A stretch of 64,000 bases of DNA from Lachnospiraceae bacterium KGMB03038 (GCA_007361935.1 CP041667.1:2942501-3006500); one strand, 5' to 3'; positions 1-9,832 are shown, counted from the stretch's first letter. The notes: generated from the sequence alone by a model not told the origin. Translations and numbers: made by a program.

Positions 1-24
1 GTCTCCTTGCGTTTTTCGCTAAAT

Positions 25-1026
25 TTATGGAAATAGATGTATTTTTATCCCTTCCGATGGATGTTCAAAAGCGTAACTCCCTTTTTCTAAAGGAAGTTCT
101 GTCACAATCTTCTCGTAGGAGATCTGTCCCCTTTCCATTAACTTTAAGGCTTCTTCAAAATCCGACTTAGTATGACACTGCGTACCATAAATACTTAACT
201 CCTGTGTCACAACTTTAGTAAAATCAATTTCTGCCACCGCATTTCCCAATGCGACAAAGACAATCTCTGATCCAGGATGTACCAGTTCAAAAACCTTTTC
301 CTTTCCACCCTTTTCCCCTGCCGCATCGAACACTACATCTGCCATCATCTGGCCGGTTATGTCTGCTAGCTCTTCCGCCAGATCCTGTTTTCTGGGGTTG
401 ATCGTTCTGTCTGCGCCTAGCTCCCGTGCCACTTCCAACCGTCCTTCATCTATATCGCTGACAATTATTGTTTTAGCCAACTCTCTCACTGCACAAAGAA
501 TCAAAAGGCCAATCGCGCCTGCCCCTTTGATCAAGACTGTATCATAACTGGATCGGCGCAGCCTTTTTACGGCATGGACTGCTGTCGCCGCCGGTTCTGC
601 CAGTGCACCATATTTCACCGGTAGTTTTGACGGAACCCGAATCACATTCTCCTTTGGCACTATAACCCATTCTGCAAATGCTCCTGGAAGCTCTCCCCCA
701 ATAAGACGTACATTCTCACATAAATTTGTCCTTCCTTCCCTGCATCTTGGACAGTTCCCACAGCTAATCAATGGCTGGACAGTCACCGAATCCCCTAATT
801 TTACCTCTTCGCAGTCTCCCCCACACATTTCCACAATTCCAGAAAATTCATGACCGATCACTCCCGGAAGGGACCATGCCGATTCCATTCCCCGATATAC
901 ATGCATATCTGTCCCGCAGATTCCACAGGCTTCTACCTTAATTAACACTTCTCCCTTTCCAGGAACCGGCTTTGGGACCTCTCCAAACTGAATAGTTCTG
1001 TCTTTTTGCATAATTAATGCTCTCAT
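25..1026 (-). CDS. Zinc-dependent medium-chain sugar/alcohol dehydrogenase
   Basis: A 333-residue MDR-superfamily dehydrogenase of the sorbitol/threonine dehydrogenase type, which oxidises a secondary alcohol with NAD(P). The catalytic zinc site is visible as CGICGTD (Cys37) with GHE (His59, Glu60). The structural zinc cysteines are Cys89, 92, 95 and 103. The Rossmann loop GAGAIG is near 168-173, followed by Asp191 at the end of the second strand, which favours NAD. It starts directly after the GH38 mannosidase stop with GGAGGG upstream, so it is in the same operon. The first bases of the window (minus-strand AAGGAGAC) look like the ribosome site of a further gene off the left edge. The exact substrate is unknown; context suggests a sugar or polyol released by the mannosidase. 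Confidence 0.88.
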   Translation of the reverse strand: MRALIMQKDRTIQFGEVPKPVPGKGEVLIKVEACGICGTDMHVYRGMESAWSLPGVIGHEFSGIVEMCGGDCEEVKLGDSVTVQPLISCGNCPRCREGRTNLCENVRLIGGELPGAFAEWVIVPKENVIRVPSKLPVKYGALAEPAATAVHAVKRLRRSSYDTVLIKGAGAIGLLILCAVRELAKTIIVSDIDEGRLEVARELGADRTINPRKQDLAEELADITGQMMADVVFDAAGEKGGKEKVFELVHPGSEIVFVALGNAVAEIDFTKVVTQELSIYGTQCHTKSDFEEALKLMERGQISYEKIVTELPLEKGSYAFEHPSEGIKIHLFP

Positions 1027-4000
1027 CTATTTCCCTCCTCTCACTTCAACTGTTATAATTTCATAAGGCCGGCAGGACAGCCAAAATCGATTTTCATCCC
1101 TGGCTGCCTGAAACTTTTCTTCCTCCAAAAGATTACAACGGATAACCTGATCAATCTTTTTATGGTAAACAAATTCTGCTTTCCCTCTCGTGTTTCCATA
1201 CTCGTATGCCCTCAGGATAGTTCCTTTTCCATCTTCCGCTTGTTTGACCGTTTCAATGATCACATTTCCGGACTTTACACTGCACAGAGATTTTTCGATC
1301 TGTTTCCCTTTTCCCTCGATCTCATAAACCTCCAGTGGATTACTTAAAAGGTAGGCTTTCCTTAAAAGTTCTCCTTTGTCTAAAACTTCATGAGGACATA
1401 TCACAACTGTAAACTCCTGTGTCCCCCGGTCTGCATTCGGATCCGGAAAATCTGCGCTTTTTGATACCGCTAAACTGATTTCTTTTTCGTGGATACTGAT
1501 TCCATACTTATTATCACAAAGGATAGATACTCCATAATCCCCTTCGGACAGATCCGCCCATTTATGCATACATGTTTCAAATTTCGCTTTTTCCCATGAG
1601 GTATTGCTGTGAATACTTCTTGTTACACTTCCAAATTGTGTACCATATTCTGCGGCTGTGCCATGAATCTCTACCGGACAGGCCAAACGCAGATGCTGCC
1701 TGTTCTCTCTATATTCCAGTCGTGTATCCAGCCGTATATCTTTAGCGCCTGTCTCAATACTGATCTTTTGAACGATAGTGCTTCTTCCAATCTTCTTTCT
1801 CATATAACAGCCCGCCTGCAGTCCATTAATCTGGAAGATTTCCGCAGATTCCAGATTTGCTTGTCTAAAGCCTTTCTTTCTGTAATCTTCATCTAAATCC
1901 CAGGCATCCCAATCTGCTGGGCGGTCTTCAAATAGCTGCCATTGAAAAAATTTCTTGCCAGACGTTAGGATTTCCCGGTCTTTTTCTTTATCCCAGAGTC
2001 TGATCACATCACCGTTCTTGTCGATCTCTATCTGCAGCTTTTCATTTCCTAAAATAATCCTGTTATCTGCTCCTTTTTCTGCATATATTTCTTGAGTCTG
2101 GGCAGAGGAAGGATTTCTTTTGGCTTCTATACTCACTGCTTGATAACCGTAAGGCGGAATTTTTTCTACTTTTATAAAGGTTCTTCCGTGTTGTTGGTAA
2201 GATTCGCAAAGTTTCTGTCCAACCCTTATCTGCTGGCCCTCTCCTACTGGAAAAGGCAGTTCTACAATTCCCGTCTGCCAGAAAGAAGTTCCATTTATGA
2301 TCAACGCTTGCGCCTCTTTCGAGGCATTCTGCGCCAGTGCTTTTACCGCCTGGCTGGTAATTTCATCGCAGCCCTCAAGAATCTCCACATGGTCCCTTCT
2401 TGCATCCTTATAAACTTCGCCAATGGATGATCCCGGAAGAATATCATGAAACTGATTTAAACATAATTTCTCCCACATTTTCTGAAATTCTTTTGATGGA
2501 TAACAGTACTCACTTTCCTCTGAAGCAAAAGCCGCCAAAAATTCAGCCTGATGAAGAGCAACTTCACACAGTCGATTGTTTTTTTTCGTCTCGGCCTGGC
2601 TTGTGTAGGTTCCCCGATGGAGTTCAAAATATAATTCTCCGCACCAAACTGGAAGCTCTTCCCGTTTCTCTTCCATCTTTTGGAAAAACTCTTGAAATGT
2701 TGAAAACTGAACTTTCGGAATCCCAGGAAAATCAAATTGTTCCATCAGTTCTCCCCTGACCACCATTTCTTCTGTTGGACCGCCTCCACCATCTCCCATC
2801 CCATATGCCAGCAAAAGTTCTTGACAGAGGCCCTTTTCTTCCTGCGTTTCAAAAGTATCCAGTACTTCTTCCGGTGTCAGATCCGCGCTGTAAGTTCCGC
2901 CCCACCAGCCTGGTTTTGCAGTGCTGACGATATAGGCAAGAACACGGTTTCCATCAATTCCTTCCCACTGGAAATATTCGGATGGCATTTTATTATATTG
3001 ATTCCAGCTTAACTTTGCTGTTGCAAAATACTGATATCCGGCTTCCTTCATAAGTTGGGGCAGCTGTCCGCAGAATCCGAAAGTATCTGGAAGCCAGACT
3101 ACTGGACTTCCCTTTGTTTTAAACATTTTCTGCATATAAGAAGAAAACAGAAGGAACTGCCGGGCCAGCGATTCCCCGCTCGGAAGGTTACAATCGGGTT
3201 CCACCCACATACCGCCAAGGATCTCCCATCTTCCTTCCTTAACTGCCTTCTGGACCTTTGGGAACAACTCCAGATCTTTTTCCATCCATTGGTACAACTG
3301 TGCTTGTGTTTGGGAATACCGGAATTCTCTATGCCGTTCCAACAATCCCAGCACATTTAAGAAAGTTCTTTTCCCTTTTTTTCTAGCCTGATTTGTTCTC
3401 CAAAGCCATGCCAGATCTAAATGCCCGTGACCACACGCGGCTACGGTGTATGGATGATACTCCTGCACTTTGTCCAGCTCTTTTTTCAGCCCTTCCATTG
3501 CCTCCTCCGCTGTTTTTTCAAAGTTTTCTCCCAGCGGCTCATAGAAATCCAACTTTTGAAGACAATTTTCCAACTGCCGAAATATCAGCTCATTTTCCGT
3601 CTTTTCAGCAATCTCCAGGCAAACCCGGCTCAAAACATACAAACGATAGATCCGGTCATTTCTATAACAGACTCCGACTCTTCCTGTTTCGTATCTCTCT
3701 TCTTTGATACCTGTCCACCCTTCCAGGCAGATTTCATGGGGCTTCCCATCCAAATATTCTTCCAACAGAAACACATAAGGATGATTCGGATCGATCCCAG
3801 CGGCCGCTTTTCCATCGATCGAGACTATCGCTTCCGGTCCGTATAGAAAGGCCAGCGCTTCTAAGGATCTGCTGTTTCCTAACTCAAGGAAGAGTAATGC
3901 TGTATACCCCTCTTTCTTTTCTGCCTGAAAGTCCCCTCTTATATGAAAATTCTTTCTAGCTCCTGTAAGAAGGCTATTTTCTTTGATCCTCAACGTTTCT

Positions 4001-4137
4001 GAGCCATCCCAATCCTTTTGGCTGTCATTCCAAATTTCTCCCGACAATTCTTCTATTGGAAAATACTCTTTATAGCAGTATTCACCAAGTAATTGAATAT
4101 CTCTTTTTATTTTCGTATTTCTCAGTTTTCGGTCCAT
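1027..4137 (-). CDS. GH38 alpha-mannosidase
   Basis: A 1036-residue glycoside hydrolase family 38 enzyme, expected to remove alpha-linked mannose by a retaining, metal-dependent mechanism. The family signatures are visible: GHGHLDLAW (His239 and Asp241, metal ligands) and WLPDTFGFCGQLPQ, whose Asp351 is the nucleophile. These are followed by the helical middle domain and the large beta-sandwich domains. It has no signal peptide, so it acts on imported oligosaccharides in the cytoplasm. It sits 24 bp after the second ABC permease gene and abuts the dehydrogenase gene, consistent with a mannoside uptake and breakdown operon. The length matches bacterial GH38 proteins, and the start is supported by GGAGGGCAGTA before ATG. 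The substrate linkage cannot be read from sequence. Confidence 0.93.
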   Translation of the reverse strand: MDRKLRNTKIKRDIQLLGEYCYKEYFPIEELSGEIWNDSQKDWDGSETLRIKENSLLTGARKNFHIRGDFQAEKKEGYTALLFLELGNSRSLEALAFLYGPEAIVSIDGKAAAGIDPNHPYVFLLEEYLDGKPHEICLEGWTGIKEERYETGRVGVCYRNDRIYRLYVLSRVCLEIAEKTENELIFRQLENCLQKLDFYEPLGENFEKTAEEAMEGLKKELDKVQEYHPYTVAACGHGHLDLAWLWRTNQARKKGKRTFLNVLGLLERHREFRYSQTQAQLYQWMEKDLELFPKVQKAVKEGRWEILGGMWVEPDCNLPSGESLARQFLLFSSYMQKMFKTKGSPVVWLPDTFGFCGQLPQLMKEAGYQYFATAKLSWNQYNKMPSEYFQWEGIDGNRVLAYIVSTAKPGWWGGTYSADLTPEEVLDTFETQEEKGLCQELLLAYGMGDGGGGPTEEMVVRGELMEQFDFPGIPKVQFSTFQEFFQKMEEKREELPVWCGELYFELHRGTYTSQAETKKNNRLCEVALHQAEFLAAFASEESEYCYPSKEFQKMWEKLCLNQFHDILPGSSIGEVYKDARRDHVEILEGCDEITSQAVKALAQNASKEAQALIINGTSFWQTGIVELPFPVGEGQQIRVGQKLCESYQQHGRTFIKVEKIPPYGYQAVSIEAKRNPSSAQTQEIYAEKGADNRIILGNEKLQIEIDKNGDVIRLWDKEKDREILTSGKKFFQWQLFEDRPADWDAWDLDEDYRKKGFRQANLESAEIFQINGLQAGCYMRKKIGRSTIVQKISIETGAKDIRLDTRLEYRENRQHLRLACPVEIHGTAAEYGTQFGSVTRSIHSNTSWEKAKFETCMHKWADLSEGDYGVSILCDNKYGISIHEKEISLAVSKSADFPDPNADRGTQEFTVVICPHEVLDKGELLRKAYLLSNPLEVYEIEGKGKQIEKSLCSVKSGNVIIETVKQAEDGKGTILRAYEYGNTRGKAEFVYHKKIDQVIRCNLLEEEKFQAARDENRFWLSCRPYEIITVEVRGGK

Positions 4138-4161
4138 TACTGCCCTCCACCTTCACGGTAT

Positions 4162-5004
4162 CTATCCTTTCACAGCTCCATCTACAAGACCTCTCATAAT
4201 GTGTTTCGAGAAGATCAGATACAGCAGAACCAACGGCACCATGGCCATAGACAGCGCAGATAAAAGCGCATTCCAATCGTTGGAAAATTGCCCTAGGAAT
4301 TTCTGTGCTCCCATTGTTACTGTACAGACTTCTTCTGCAGGTGCAATGATCAGGGGCCACCAAATATCATTCCAAATAGGTGCGACAGAAAATGCCGCAA
4401 CCGAAGCGATGGCTGGTTTAATATAATTCAAAGTCATCAGATAGATTTTCCACTCACTGGCTCCATCAATTCTGGCCGCTTCTTTCAAAGAAACCGGAAT
4501 CTGCCGAAAGAACTGTGTCAGGATAAAGATTGCCAATGGCAGGCCAGCCACTGTATAGATCAGAATTAATCCTGTCAAGGTATTTGTCAAATGGAGATTG
4601 ACCATAATTTCCAAAATTCCAACGGACCCCAGCCTGATTGGAACAATGATACCGATCAGGAAATATACAAATAAGAAATTACTGATCTTGACTTTATATT
4701 CTGCAATTGCATACGCTGCCATAGTTCCAAAAAAAAGGATCAAAAACAGTGCTCCCAGCATAATGATCAGACTGTTTTTATAGTAAAGAGTAAAATTGGA
4801 TCTTTCCAATACCGTTTCATATCCGATTAAACTAAACGTATCTGAATTTGGAATGCTATAGGGGTTACTGAAAATTGCAGTTCTTTCTTTGAATGAATTT
4901 ATAACAATTACTAAAATTGGGAAAAGCGCTAATATACTAAAACTGATCAAAACAGCATGTTTTCCCACAGATCCGATATAATTCCATTTCTTTTCTTTCA
5001 TCAT
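4162..5004 (-). CDS. ABC sugar transporter permease (MalG/CUT1 type)
   Basis: A 280-residue inner-membrane permease with about six membrane helices. It carries the cytoplasmic EAA loop (EAARIDGASEWKIYLMTL), which contacts the ATPase. It forms the CUT1 heterodimer with the next permease upstream and works with the lipoprotein at 5970-7265. No ATPase gene lies in this operon, so a shared MsmK-type ATPase elsewhere is likely. Three in-frame starts (GTG, ATG, ATG) occur within 10 bp. The ATG at 5004 is preferred because AGGAA lies at the best spacing. Family assignment is firm; the sugar transported is inferred only from the neighbouring mannosidase. Confidence 0.92.
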   Translation of the reverse strand: MMKEKKWNYIGSVGKHAVLISFSILALFPILVIVINSFKERTAIFSNPYSIPNSDTFSLIGYETVLERSNFTLYYKNSLIIMLGALFLILFFGTMAAYAIAEYKVKISNFLFVYFLIGIIVPIRLGSVGILEIMVNLHLTNTLTGLILIYTVAGLPLAIFILTQFFRQIPVSLKEAARIDGASEWKIYLMTLNYIKPAIASVAAFSVAPIWNDIWWPLIIAPAEEVCTVTMGAQKFLGQFSNDWNALLSALSMAMVPLVLLYLIFSKHIMRGLVDGAVKG

Positions 5005-5013
5005 GCACACTTC

Positions 5014-5925
5014 CTATTCCAATCTCTTATTTGCCTGTCTGCTCCATAACTGGTAAATAACAACGCCACCCATTAATATAAATAAAATAATGCAGGCAAT
5101 CGCCGCTCCCATGGGTGCATTTGGCTGTTGAAGCTCATGTCCATAAAAGGTTCTGAAGAAAAATGACATCATTGTATCTGTCGAAAAATTAGGTCCTGCC
5201 AATGGTCCTTTTATTGCGTAAATCAAGTCAAATGCATTAAAGTTAAAAATGTAAGTCATTAAGGAAACTGTAGCAACCATGGGCATTGTCATAGGAAGCT
5301 TGATTCTAAAGAAGGTTCCTATCCCACTGCAGCCATCTACCGCAGAGGCTTCGATCAGTTCTCCAGGGATCTGTATCAGCGTGGAATAATATAGTAGGAT
5401 AGGCACACCTAGATTCTGCCATGCTGAAATCAAAGCCATTGTATTTAATGCAGTAGATTCCTGCCCAAGCCATGGGGCAAATGCTCCTTCCAACCCAAAT
5501 AAGCTCAAGAAATCTTCCGCGATACCCCAAGTCGGATTCAGCAGCATCTGCCACACAAAGGCTACCATAACAAGGGAGAGAACTACCGGAAGATATAAAA
5601 TCGTCCGGTAGACATGCGTTCCCTTTGTCTTCGCCGACAGAAGCGCCGCAATGAGTAAAGCCACTGGATTCTGGATCAGCATATTGATTAAGAAAAATTT
5701 AAAACTATTCCCCAAAGCTCTCAAAAGCTGTTCTCTCCATCCAGGATCTGTAAGCAAGTCAATATAATTTGAAAATCCCGCAAAAATCAATTCTCTAGAA
5801 TCATTTAATACATATAGACTCTGCTTCATTGAAGTAAAAATCGGGTAAATCATAAATAGTGTATATAAAACAAAAGCGGGTAAAACAAACAGTACGATAC
5901 ATTTTCGTTTTTTCTTTAATTTCAT
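5014..5925 (-). CDS. ABC sugar transporter permease (MalF/UgpA, CUT1 type)
   Basis: A 303-residue integral membrane permease, partner of the MalG-type permease that follows after 9 bp. It has a basic N-terminus (MKLKKKRK), a first hydrophobic helix near 12-32, and about six helices in total. The EAA loop reads EASAVDGCSGIGTFFRIKLP. The gene begins behind AGGAGA and lies 44 bp after the solute-binding lipoprotein. Order (binding protein, MalF type, MalG type) and domain content are the standard CUT1 arrangement for di- and oligosaccharide import. Confidence 0.92.
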   Translation of the reverse strand: MKLKKKRKCIVLFVLPAFVLYTLFMIYPIFTSMKQSLYVLNDSRELIFAGFSNYIDLLTDPGWREQLLRALGNSFKFFLINMLIQNPVALLIAALLSAKTKGTHVYRTILYLPVVLSLVMVAFVWQMLLNPTWGIAEDFLSLFGLEGAFAPWLGQESTALNTMALISAWQNLGVPILLYYSTLIQIPGELIEASAVDGCSGIGTFFRIKLPMTMPMVATVSLMTYIFNFNAFDLIYAIKGPLAGPNFSTDTMMSFFFRTFYGHELQQPNAPMGAAIACIILFILMGGVVIYQLWSRQANKRLE

Positions 5926-5969
5926 GGCTTTCTCCTATCTCGGTGTTCTGCCGGCAGCAATCTTAAATC

Positions 5970-7265
5970 CTATTCCTCGATCGGAGTATACGAGGATTCC
6001 AATCCCTTCTGCATTTCTTCCGCAACTTCCTGAGGTGTCATTTCTCCCGCAAACATCAGTCCAGTCATACGTATAATCTCTGCATCTGTATTAAATTCGC
6101 CTCTGGATAAATATTGATAGGCAATTCGCGGTGTGCTTTCTGCTTCTTCTGTCCAAGAGAACATTTCTAACGCAAGAGGATCCTCCAACTCTACTTCATG
6201 TTTGGAAAGTGTGAAAAATCCGGGGATTTCCTGATTCCATAATTTCGCGAATTCTTCTGTAGTTGTCCATTTCAAAAATTCGATTGCTTCGTCCCGATGT
6301 TCACTGGCATCATTTAGTGCAAGTCCCATATCAGGATGATTGCAGACATACCTGGAAGCTCCCTCTTCCGGCACAGGAACCTGGAAAGCTCCCATTTCAA
6401 AAGAGCCGTCAGACATATTATTAAAGACAGATACATCCCAGGATCCTGCCGGGAAGATCAACGCCTGCTGAGAAATAAAGAGATTCTGCATATCCGCATA
6501 TGAAATTCCTTCATATCCATCTGGCAGATATGGTTTCCAGGCATCCAGGAATTCCCACGCCTCTATAAATTCAGGATCTGTGAATTTTTTTGTTCCATGA
6601 ATCAATCCCTGGCGTCCTTCTTCACCTTTCACGAAATTCGGCGCCACCAAACTAAATCCGTATACAGAATTCACATAATCATCTCCGGTTCCAAAAGCAA
6701 TCGGAATATAGTCTGTACCCTTGATCTCTTCACAAAGCTTCAGGAATTCATCCGTTGTTTCTGGAACTTCCAGTCCCAGCTCTTCAAAAGCCGTTTTATT
6801 GTAAATAAATCCGTGTGTGCATGCTGCCAATGGCACTCCAAAGATGTCTCCTTCATCTGTACTCCATGCACTGATCGCAAACTCTTCATACAAATCTTCA
6901 TTAATATTCAACCCTTCAATATCATTAAGTTTTGCCAGATAACCTTCCTGATAAAGACTGGTCCGGTAATCATAAGGCTCCACCATGATAATATCTCCAG
7001 CAGTTCCTGCTTTCAGTTTTGTTGTCAACGTGGTACCGTATTCTGTATTCACTACACCATTAAAAGTAATGTCTACATTGGGATGCTCTTCTTCATACAC
7101 TGGCAGAATCTTATCCTCCCAAACTGTCAGATCATCCGCTCTCCAACTTTCAATAATAAGTTCGACCTTTTCGCCGCTCTGTCCTTCCTCTGTGTCCTGG
7201 CCACAGCCGGCTAACATCGATAATACCATGATTCCAATTAAACAAACCGATATAACTTTTTTCAT
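5970..7265 (-). CDS. Extracellular solute-binding lipoprotein (family 1, CUT1)
   Basis: A 431-residue sugar-binding lipoprotein. The N-terminus is a lipoprotein signal peptide (MKKVISVCLIGIMVLS) ending in the lipobox LAGC, so Cys21 is lipidated and the protein is anchored outside the membrane. The mature part shows the two-lobed family-1 binding fold, with the typical central segment (YVCNHPDMGLALN then HRDEAIEFLKW). It delivers its ligand to the permeases encoded immediately downstream. AAGGAGGAAATC before ATG supports the start. The ligand is not deducible; the operon suggests a mannose-containing oligosaccharide. Confidence 0.92.
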   Translation of the reverse strand: MKKVISVCLIGIMVLSMLAGCGQDTEEGQSGEKVELIIESWRADDLTVWEDKILPVYEEEHPNVDITFNGVVNTEYGTTLTTKLKAGTAGDIIMVEPYDYRTSLYQEGYLAKLNDIEGLNINEDLYEEFAISAWSTDEGDIFGVPLAACTHGFIYNKTAFEELGLEVPETTDEFLKLCEEIKGTDYIPIAFGTGDDYVNSVYGFSLVAPNFVKGEEGRQGLIHGTKKFTDPEFIEAWEFLDAWKPYLPDGYEGISYADMQNLFISQQALIFPAGSWDVSVFNNMSDGSFEMGAFQVPVPEEGASRYVCNHPDMGLALNDASEHRDEAIEFLKWTTTEEFAKLWNQEIPGFFTLSKHEVELEDPLALEMFSWTEEAESTPRIAYQYLSRGEFNTDAEIIRMTGLMFAGEMTPQEVAEEMQKGLESSYTPIEE

Positions 7266-7289
7266 GATTTCCTCCTTCCAGGATATTTG

Positions 7290-8048
7290 CTATGGTAAAA
7301 TTTCCGTCCCCAAATGATAGGGATCATGCGTCATGACAACAAAATCTGCCCGCTCTTTTACTAATTCAATACTGCTCCATATCTCCAGAATATTACAGAA
7401 ACGGCCAGGCGGAGTAAAAGGCCAGCCATGTTCCTTATCTTCCTCCAGATTTTCCCGCAGAAACATAAGATCTCCTACAATCATATAATTTCCTTTTTCC
7501 GTATTTACGGAAACTGCGGAATGTCCTGGAGAATGCCCTGGCGTCGGAATTACGTAAATACCTTCTGCAATTTCTGTCTCTCCTTCCGTTAGTGTAAATT
7601 TTCTGCCCGCAAACGGCGGCGTAAGTCCAGTAGCCTTTGGATACTCATAGGAAGCCCAATAAAACGGGATTGGATTTAAAGCAAATTCATATTCCTTTCT
7701 GCTTACGATCAATTCTGCCTCTTTAAATTGTTCCAAATTAAAACAGTGATCCCAATGGAGATGAGTGAAAATAATCTTTTCGATCTCTGAAGTCTTAATC
7801 CCCATTTTGTGAAGTTGTTCGTGGATAGCCTGCCCGTTCTCTTGTCTGCCGTCATGATGATATTTCACTGAATGTTCTGTATCACTCATACCTGTGTCTA
7901 CCAGGAATTTGTGACCGCCTCCCTCGATCAAAAAAGCAAATACAGGCATCTCCAATATCTTTCCAGTACCCTTGCGGAAGGTTGCGTAATTTCCTTTATC
8001 TAAATACTGGTAACCTGTTAAAATAGGCTTGATCGTATATGTCGTCAT
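7290..8048 (-). CDS. Metallo-beta-lactamase-fold hydrolase, N-acyl-homoserine-lactonase family
   Basis: A 252-residue hydrolase with the dinuclear zinc motif THLHWDHCFN (HxHxDH), a downstream PGHSPGH histidine, GDLMF and a C-terminal MTHD. This pattern matches the AiiA/AttM-like lactonase branch of the metallo-beta-lactamase superfamily. Within a sugar operon next to a dehydrogenase, a sugar-lactone or similar ester substrate is more plausible than a quorum-sensing lactone, but that is inference. It lies 12 bp after the isomerase gene and 24 bp before the binding protein. It has no signal peptide and is cytoplasmic. Confidence 0.82.
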   Translation of the reverse strand: MTTYTIKPILTGYQYLDKGNYATFRKGTGKILEMPVFAFLIEGGGHKFLVDTGMSDTEHSVKYHHDGRQENGQAIHEQLHKMGIKTSEIEKIIFTHLHWDHCFNLEQFKEAELIVSRKEYEFALNPIPFYWASYEYPKATGLTPPFAGRKFTLTEGETEIAEGIYVIPTPGHSPGHSAVSVNTEKGNYMIVGDLMFLRENLEEDKEHGWPFTPPGRFCNILEIWSSIELVKERADFVVMTHDPYHLGTEILP

Positions 8049-8060
8049 AATATGTCCCCT

Positions 8061-8993
8061 TTATTTGTCTAATGTTAAATTTTCTTCTTCAAATACCCGT
8101 TCCATATATTCTTTGGCAAGTTTATATTCTCTTTTCAAAATTTCTGGCTGGCTGTTAGGATCCCTATGGAAACCAGGGAAACCAGCCGCGCCGGGAACAT
8201 CTTCTAATTCCAAAGAAATCGCTCCATTATATCCGATCTCAGAGAGCGCTCTTACCGTTGCGTTCCAATCAATCTTGCCCTTTCCCGGTCTCCAATGAGC
8301 ATTGCTCTGCGCATCATTATCTGAAAAGTGCGCATGGAAAATACTTTTATTTACCTGATATACCACTACCTGCGCCATTTCCCCCATTGGGAACAAATGA
8401 CTGGGATCAAGATTTAAACCGATATAGCGGTTATCCACTCTATCTAAAATGCGAAGCATTGAGTCGGCATTTTTCATAATTCGATGCGGATGAGGCTCTA
8501 AAGCCAGACGGACATCATATTCTTTACATACATCTGCCATATTGTTCAGAACTTCTATAAAATCCTCATAGTTCTTCTTAAAATCCGCTCCTTTAGGAAT
8601 ATCGACTGTCCAGGTCTGGCTTACTGGTCTTGTCTGCTCAAATGGAAATTCCAACTCAAATGGACAGGATGTACAAGTCGTCAAAAGATCTACGCCTAAT
8701 TCCTTTGCTACTTCCACACTGGCGCGAAACTCATCCACACAGTTCTTCCGATCCTGCTCATAGATACTTGCCTGCCCTGATGGAAGGCAGAACAGATTCG
8801 TCAGTGTAAGCCCTCTATCAGCAATCAGTTTTCTTAGTTCCTTATTTGTCTTGGAGGTATAGTATTCTTTTCGGAACTCATTATTCCAAATCGTCAGCTC
8901 TACACCTTTAAATCCCAAATCCGCAATGCTGTTGATCGCCTCGTGATACGGCGGAGCCCAGCTAAAAACCCATGATGATGCACCTAAGAACAT
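8061..8993 (-). CDS. Sugar phosphate isomerase/epimerase-family TIM-barrel protein
   Basis: A 310-residue protein of the AP-endonuclease-2/xylose-isomerase-like TIM-barrel superfamily (PF01261 type). Metal-binding positions typical of the family are visible, including LALEPHPH, LDPSHL, FHAHFSDN and SLELED. Family members isomerise or epimerise sugars, and some act on 3-keto-glycosides, so the reaction is open. It is the second gene of the operon, 12 bp after a paralogue-like TIM-barrel protein. The start has AGGAGGAAATCAAA before ATG. Confidence 0.83.
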   Translation of the reverse strand: MFLGASSWVFSWAPPYHEAINSIADLGFKGVELTIWNNEFRKEYYTSKTNKELRKLIADRGLTLTNLFCLPSGQASIYEQDRKNCVDEFRASVEVAKELGVDLLTTCTSCPFELEFPFEQTRPVSQTWTVDIPKGADFKKNYEDFIEVLNNMADVCKEYDVRLALEPHPHRIMKNADSMLRILDRVDNRYIGLNLDPSHLFPMGEMAQVVVYQVNKSIFHAHFSDNDAQSNAHWRPGKGKIDWNATVRALSEIGYNGAISLELEDVPGAAGFPGFHRDPNSQPEILKREYKLAKEYMERVFEEENLTLDK

Positions 8994-9005
8994 TTTGATT
9001 TCCTC

Positions 9006-9818
9006 CTATTTCTTCTCTACAAATTTTTTTGCGCTTTCAAAAGCTCTCTCATGAATGTCTTCAGAAGATTGTTCCCAATATTCTGGCCTGAACACCTCTA
9101 CCGAACAATATCCGCAATATCCAATCTTATCCAGAAGATTCCTGGAAAGGTTTAAATCAATACATCCTTCAAATGGATATAAACGGTTTTTGTCCTGCAA
9201 TTCTTCTGCCATACCTCTTTCACTGTCATTAATATGTACAATATAAAGTTTTTCCGCAGGTATGGATAGAATTTCATTCTGCGTGATCCCAGAACGCATG
9301 TAATGGAAGGTATCCAGTACAATCCCCAGATTTGGGGGACTTCCTGCCAGATCGATCAGTCTTAGAGCTTCCGTTGGCCCAGGTACCAGTGTATGTCCTC
9401 CGATCGGCTCAATCGCAAGTCTGATCCCTTTTTCTTCTGCTTTTTTTGCATACCAGGAAAACTCTTCTGCCTGCCGTTTCAGACCTTCTTCCACGCTCAT
9501 CCACGCAGGTCTGAAATCTGGGCAAATCGTTAGAAGTCTGCATTGAATCCGATCCGCCGCATCAAGGGCACTTTTAAACTCTTCCCTTAGTTTTTCTGTA
9601 TCTCGAAAAGCTGATACCAAAAACGGACATACACCTACAGGAATAATCCCACATCTTTCCATTTCCTCTGCCAGAGATTCTGCAGTATGATCTTTCAAAT
9701 ACGCTTTCAGCTTATCCCACCAGATTTCTACTCCGTCAAACCCGACTTTAGCCGCAAAGTGTATATCCTCTTCAAGAGAATATGGCATTGTGGTTGCTCC
9801 ATTAATCGCTGTTAACAA
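9006..9818 (-). CDS. Sugar phosphate isomerase/epimerase-family TIM-barrel protein (TTG start)
   Basis: A 270-residue PF01261-type TIM-barrel protein, first gene of the mannosidase operon. Metal-site segments include RLAIEPIGGH, LDTFHYM, VHINDSE and YCSVEVF, resembling hydroxypyruvate/2-keto-inositol/tagatose epimerase-like enzymes. The frame is open further upstream, but the start is assigned to TTG at 9818. An AGAAAGGAGG site sits 5 bp before it, and the extra 20 codons would overlap the operator palindrome. The pairing of two divergent TIM-barrel isomerases in one operon suggests two sequential rearrangements of one sugar, but the substrate is unknown. Confidence 0.82.
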   Translation of the reverse strand: MLTAINGATTMPYSLEEDIHFAAKVGFDGVEIWWDKLKAYLKDHTAESLAEEMERCGIIPVGVCPFLVSAFRDTEKLREEFKSALDAADRIQCRLLTICPDFRPAWMSVEEGLKRQAEEFSWYAKKAEEKGIRLAIEPIGGHTLVPGPTEALRLIDLAGSPPNLGIVLDTFHYMRSGITQNEILSIPAEKLYIVHINDSERGMAEELQDKNRLYPFEGCIDLNLSRNLLDKIGYCGYCSVEVFRPEYWEQSSEDIHERAFESAKKFVEKK

Positions 9819-9832
9819 TTTTTCCTCCTTTC

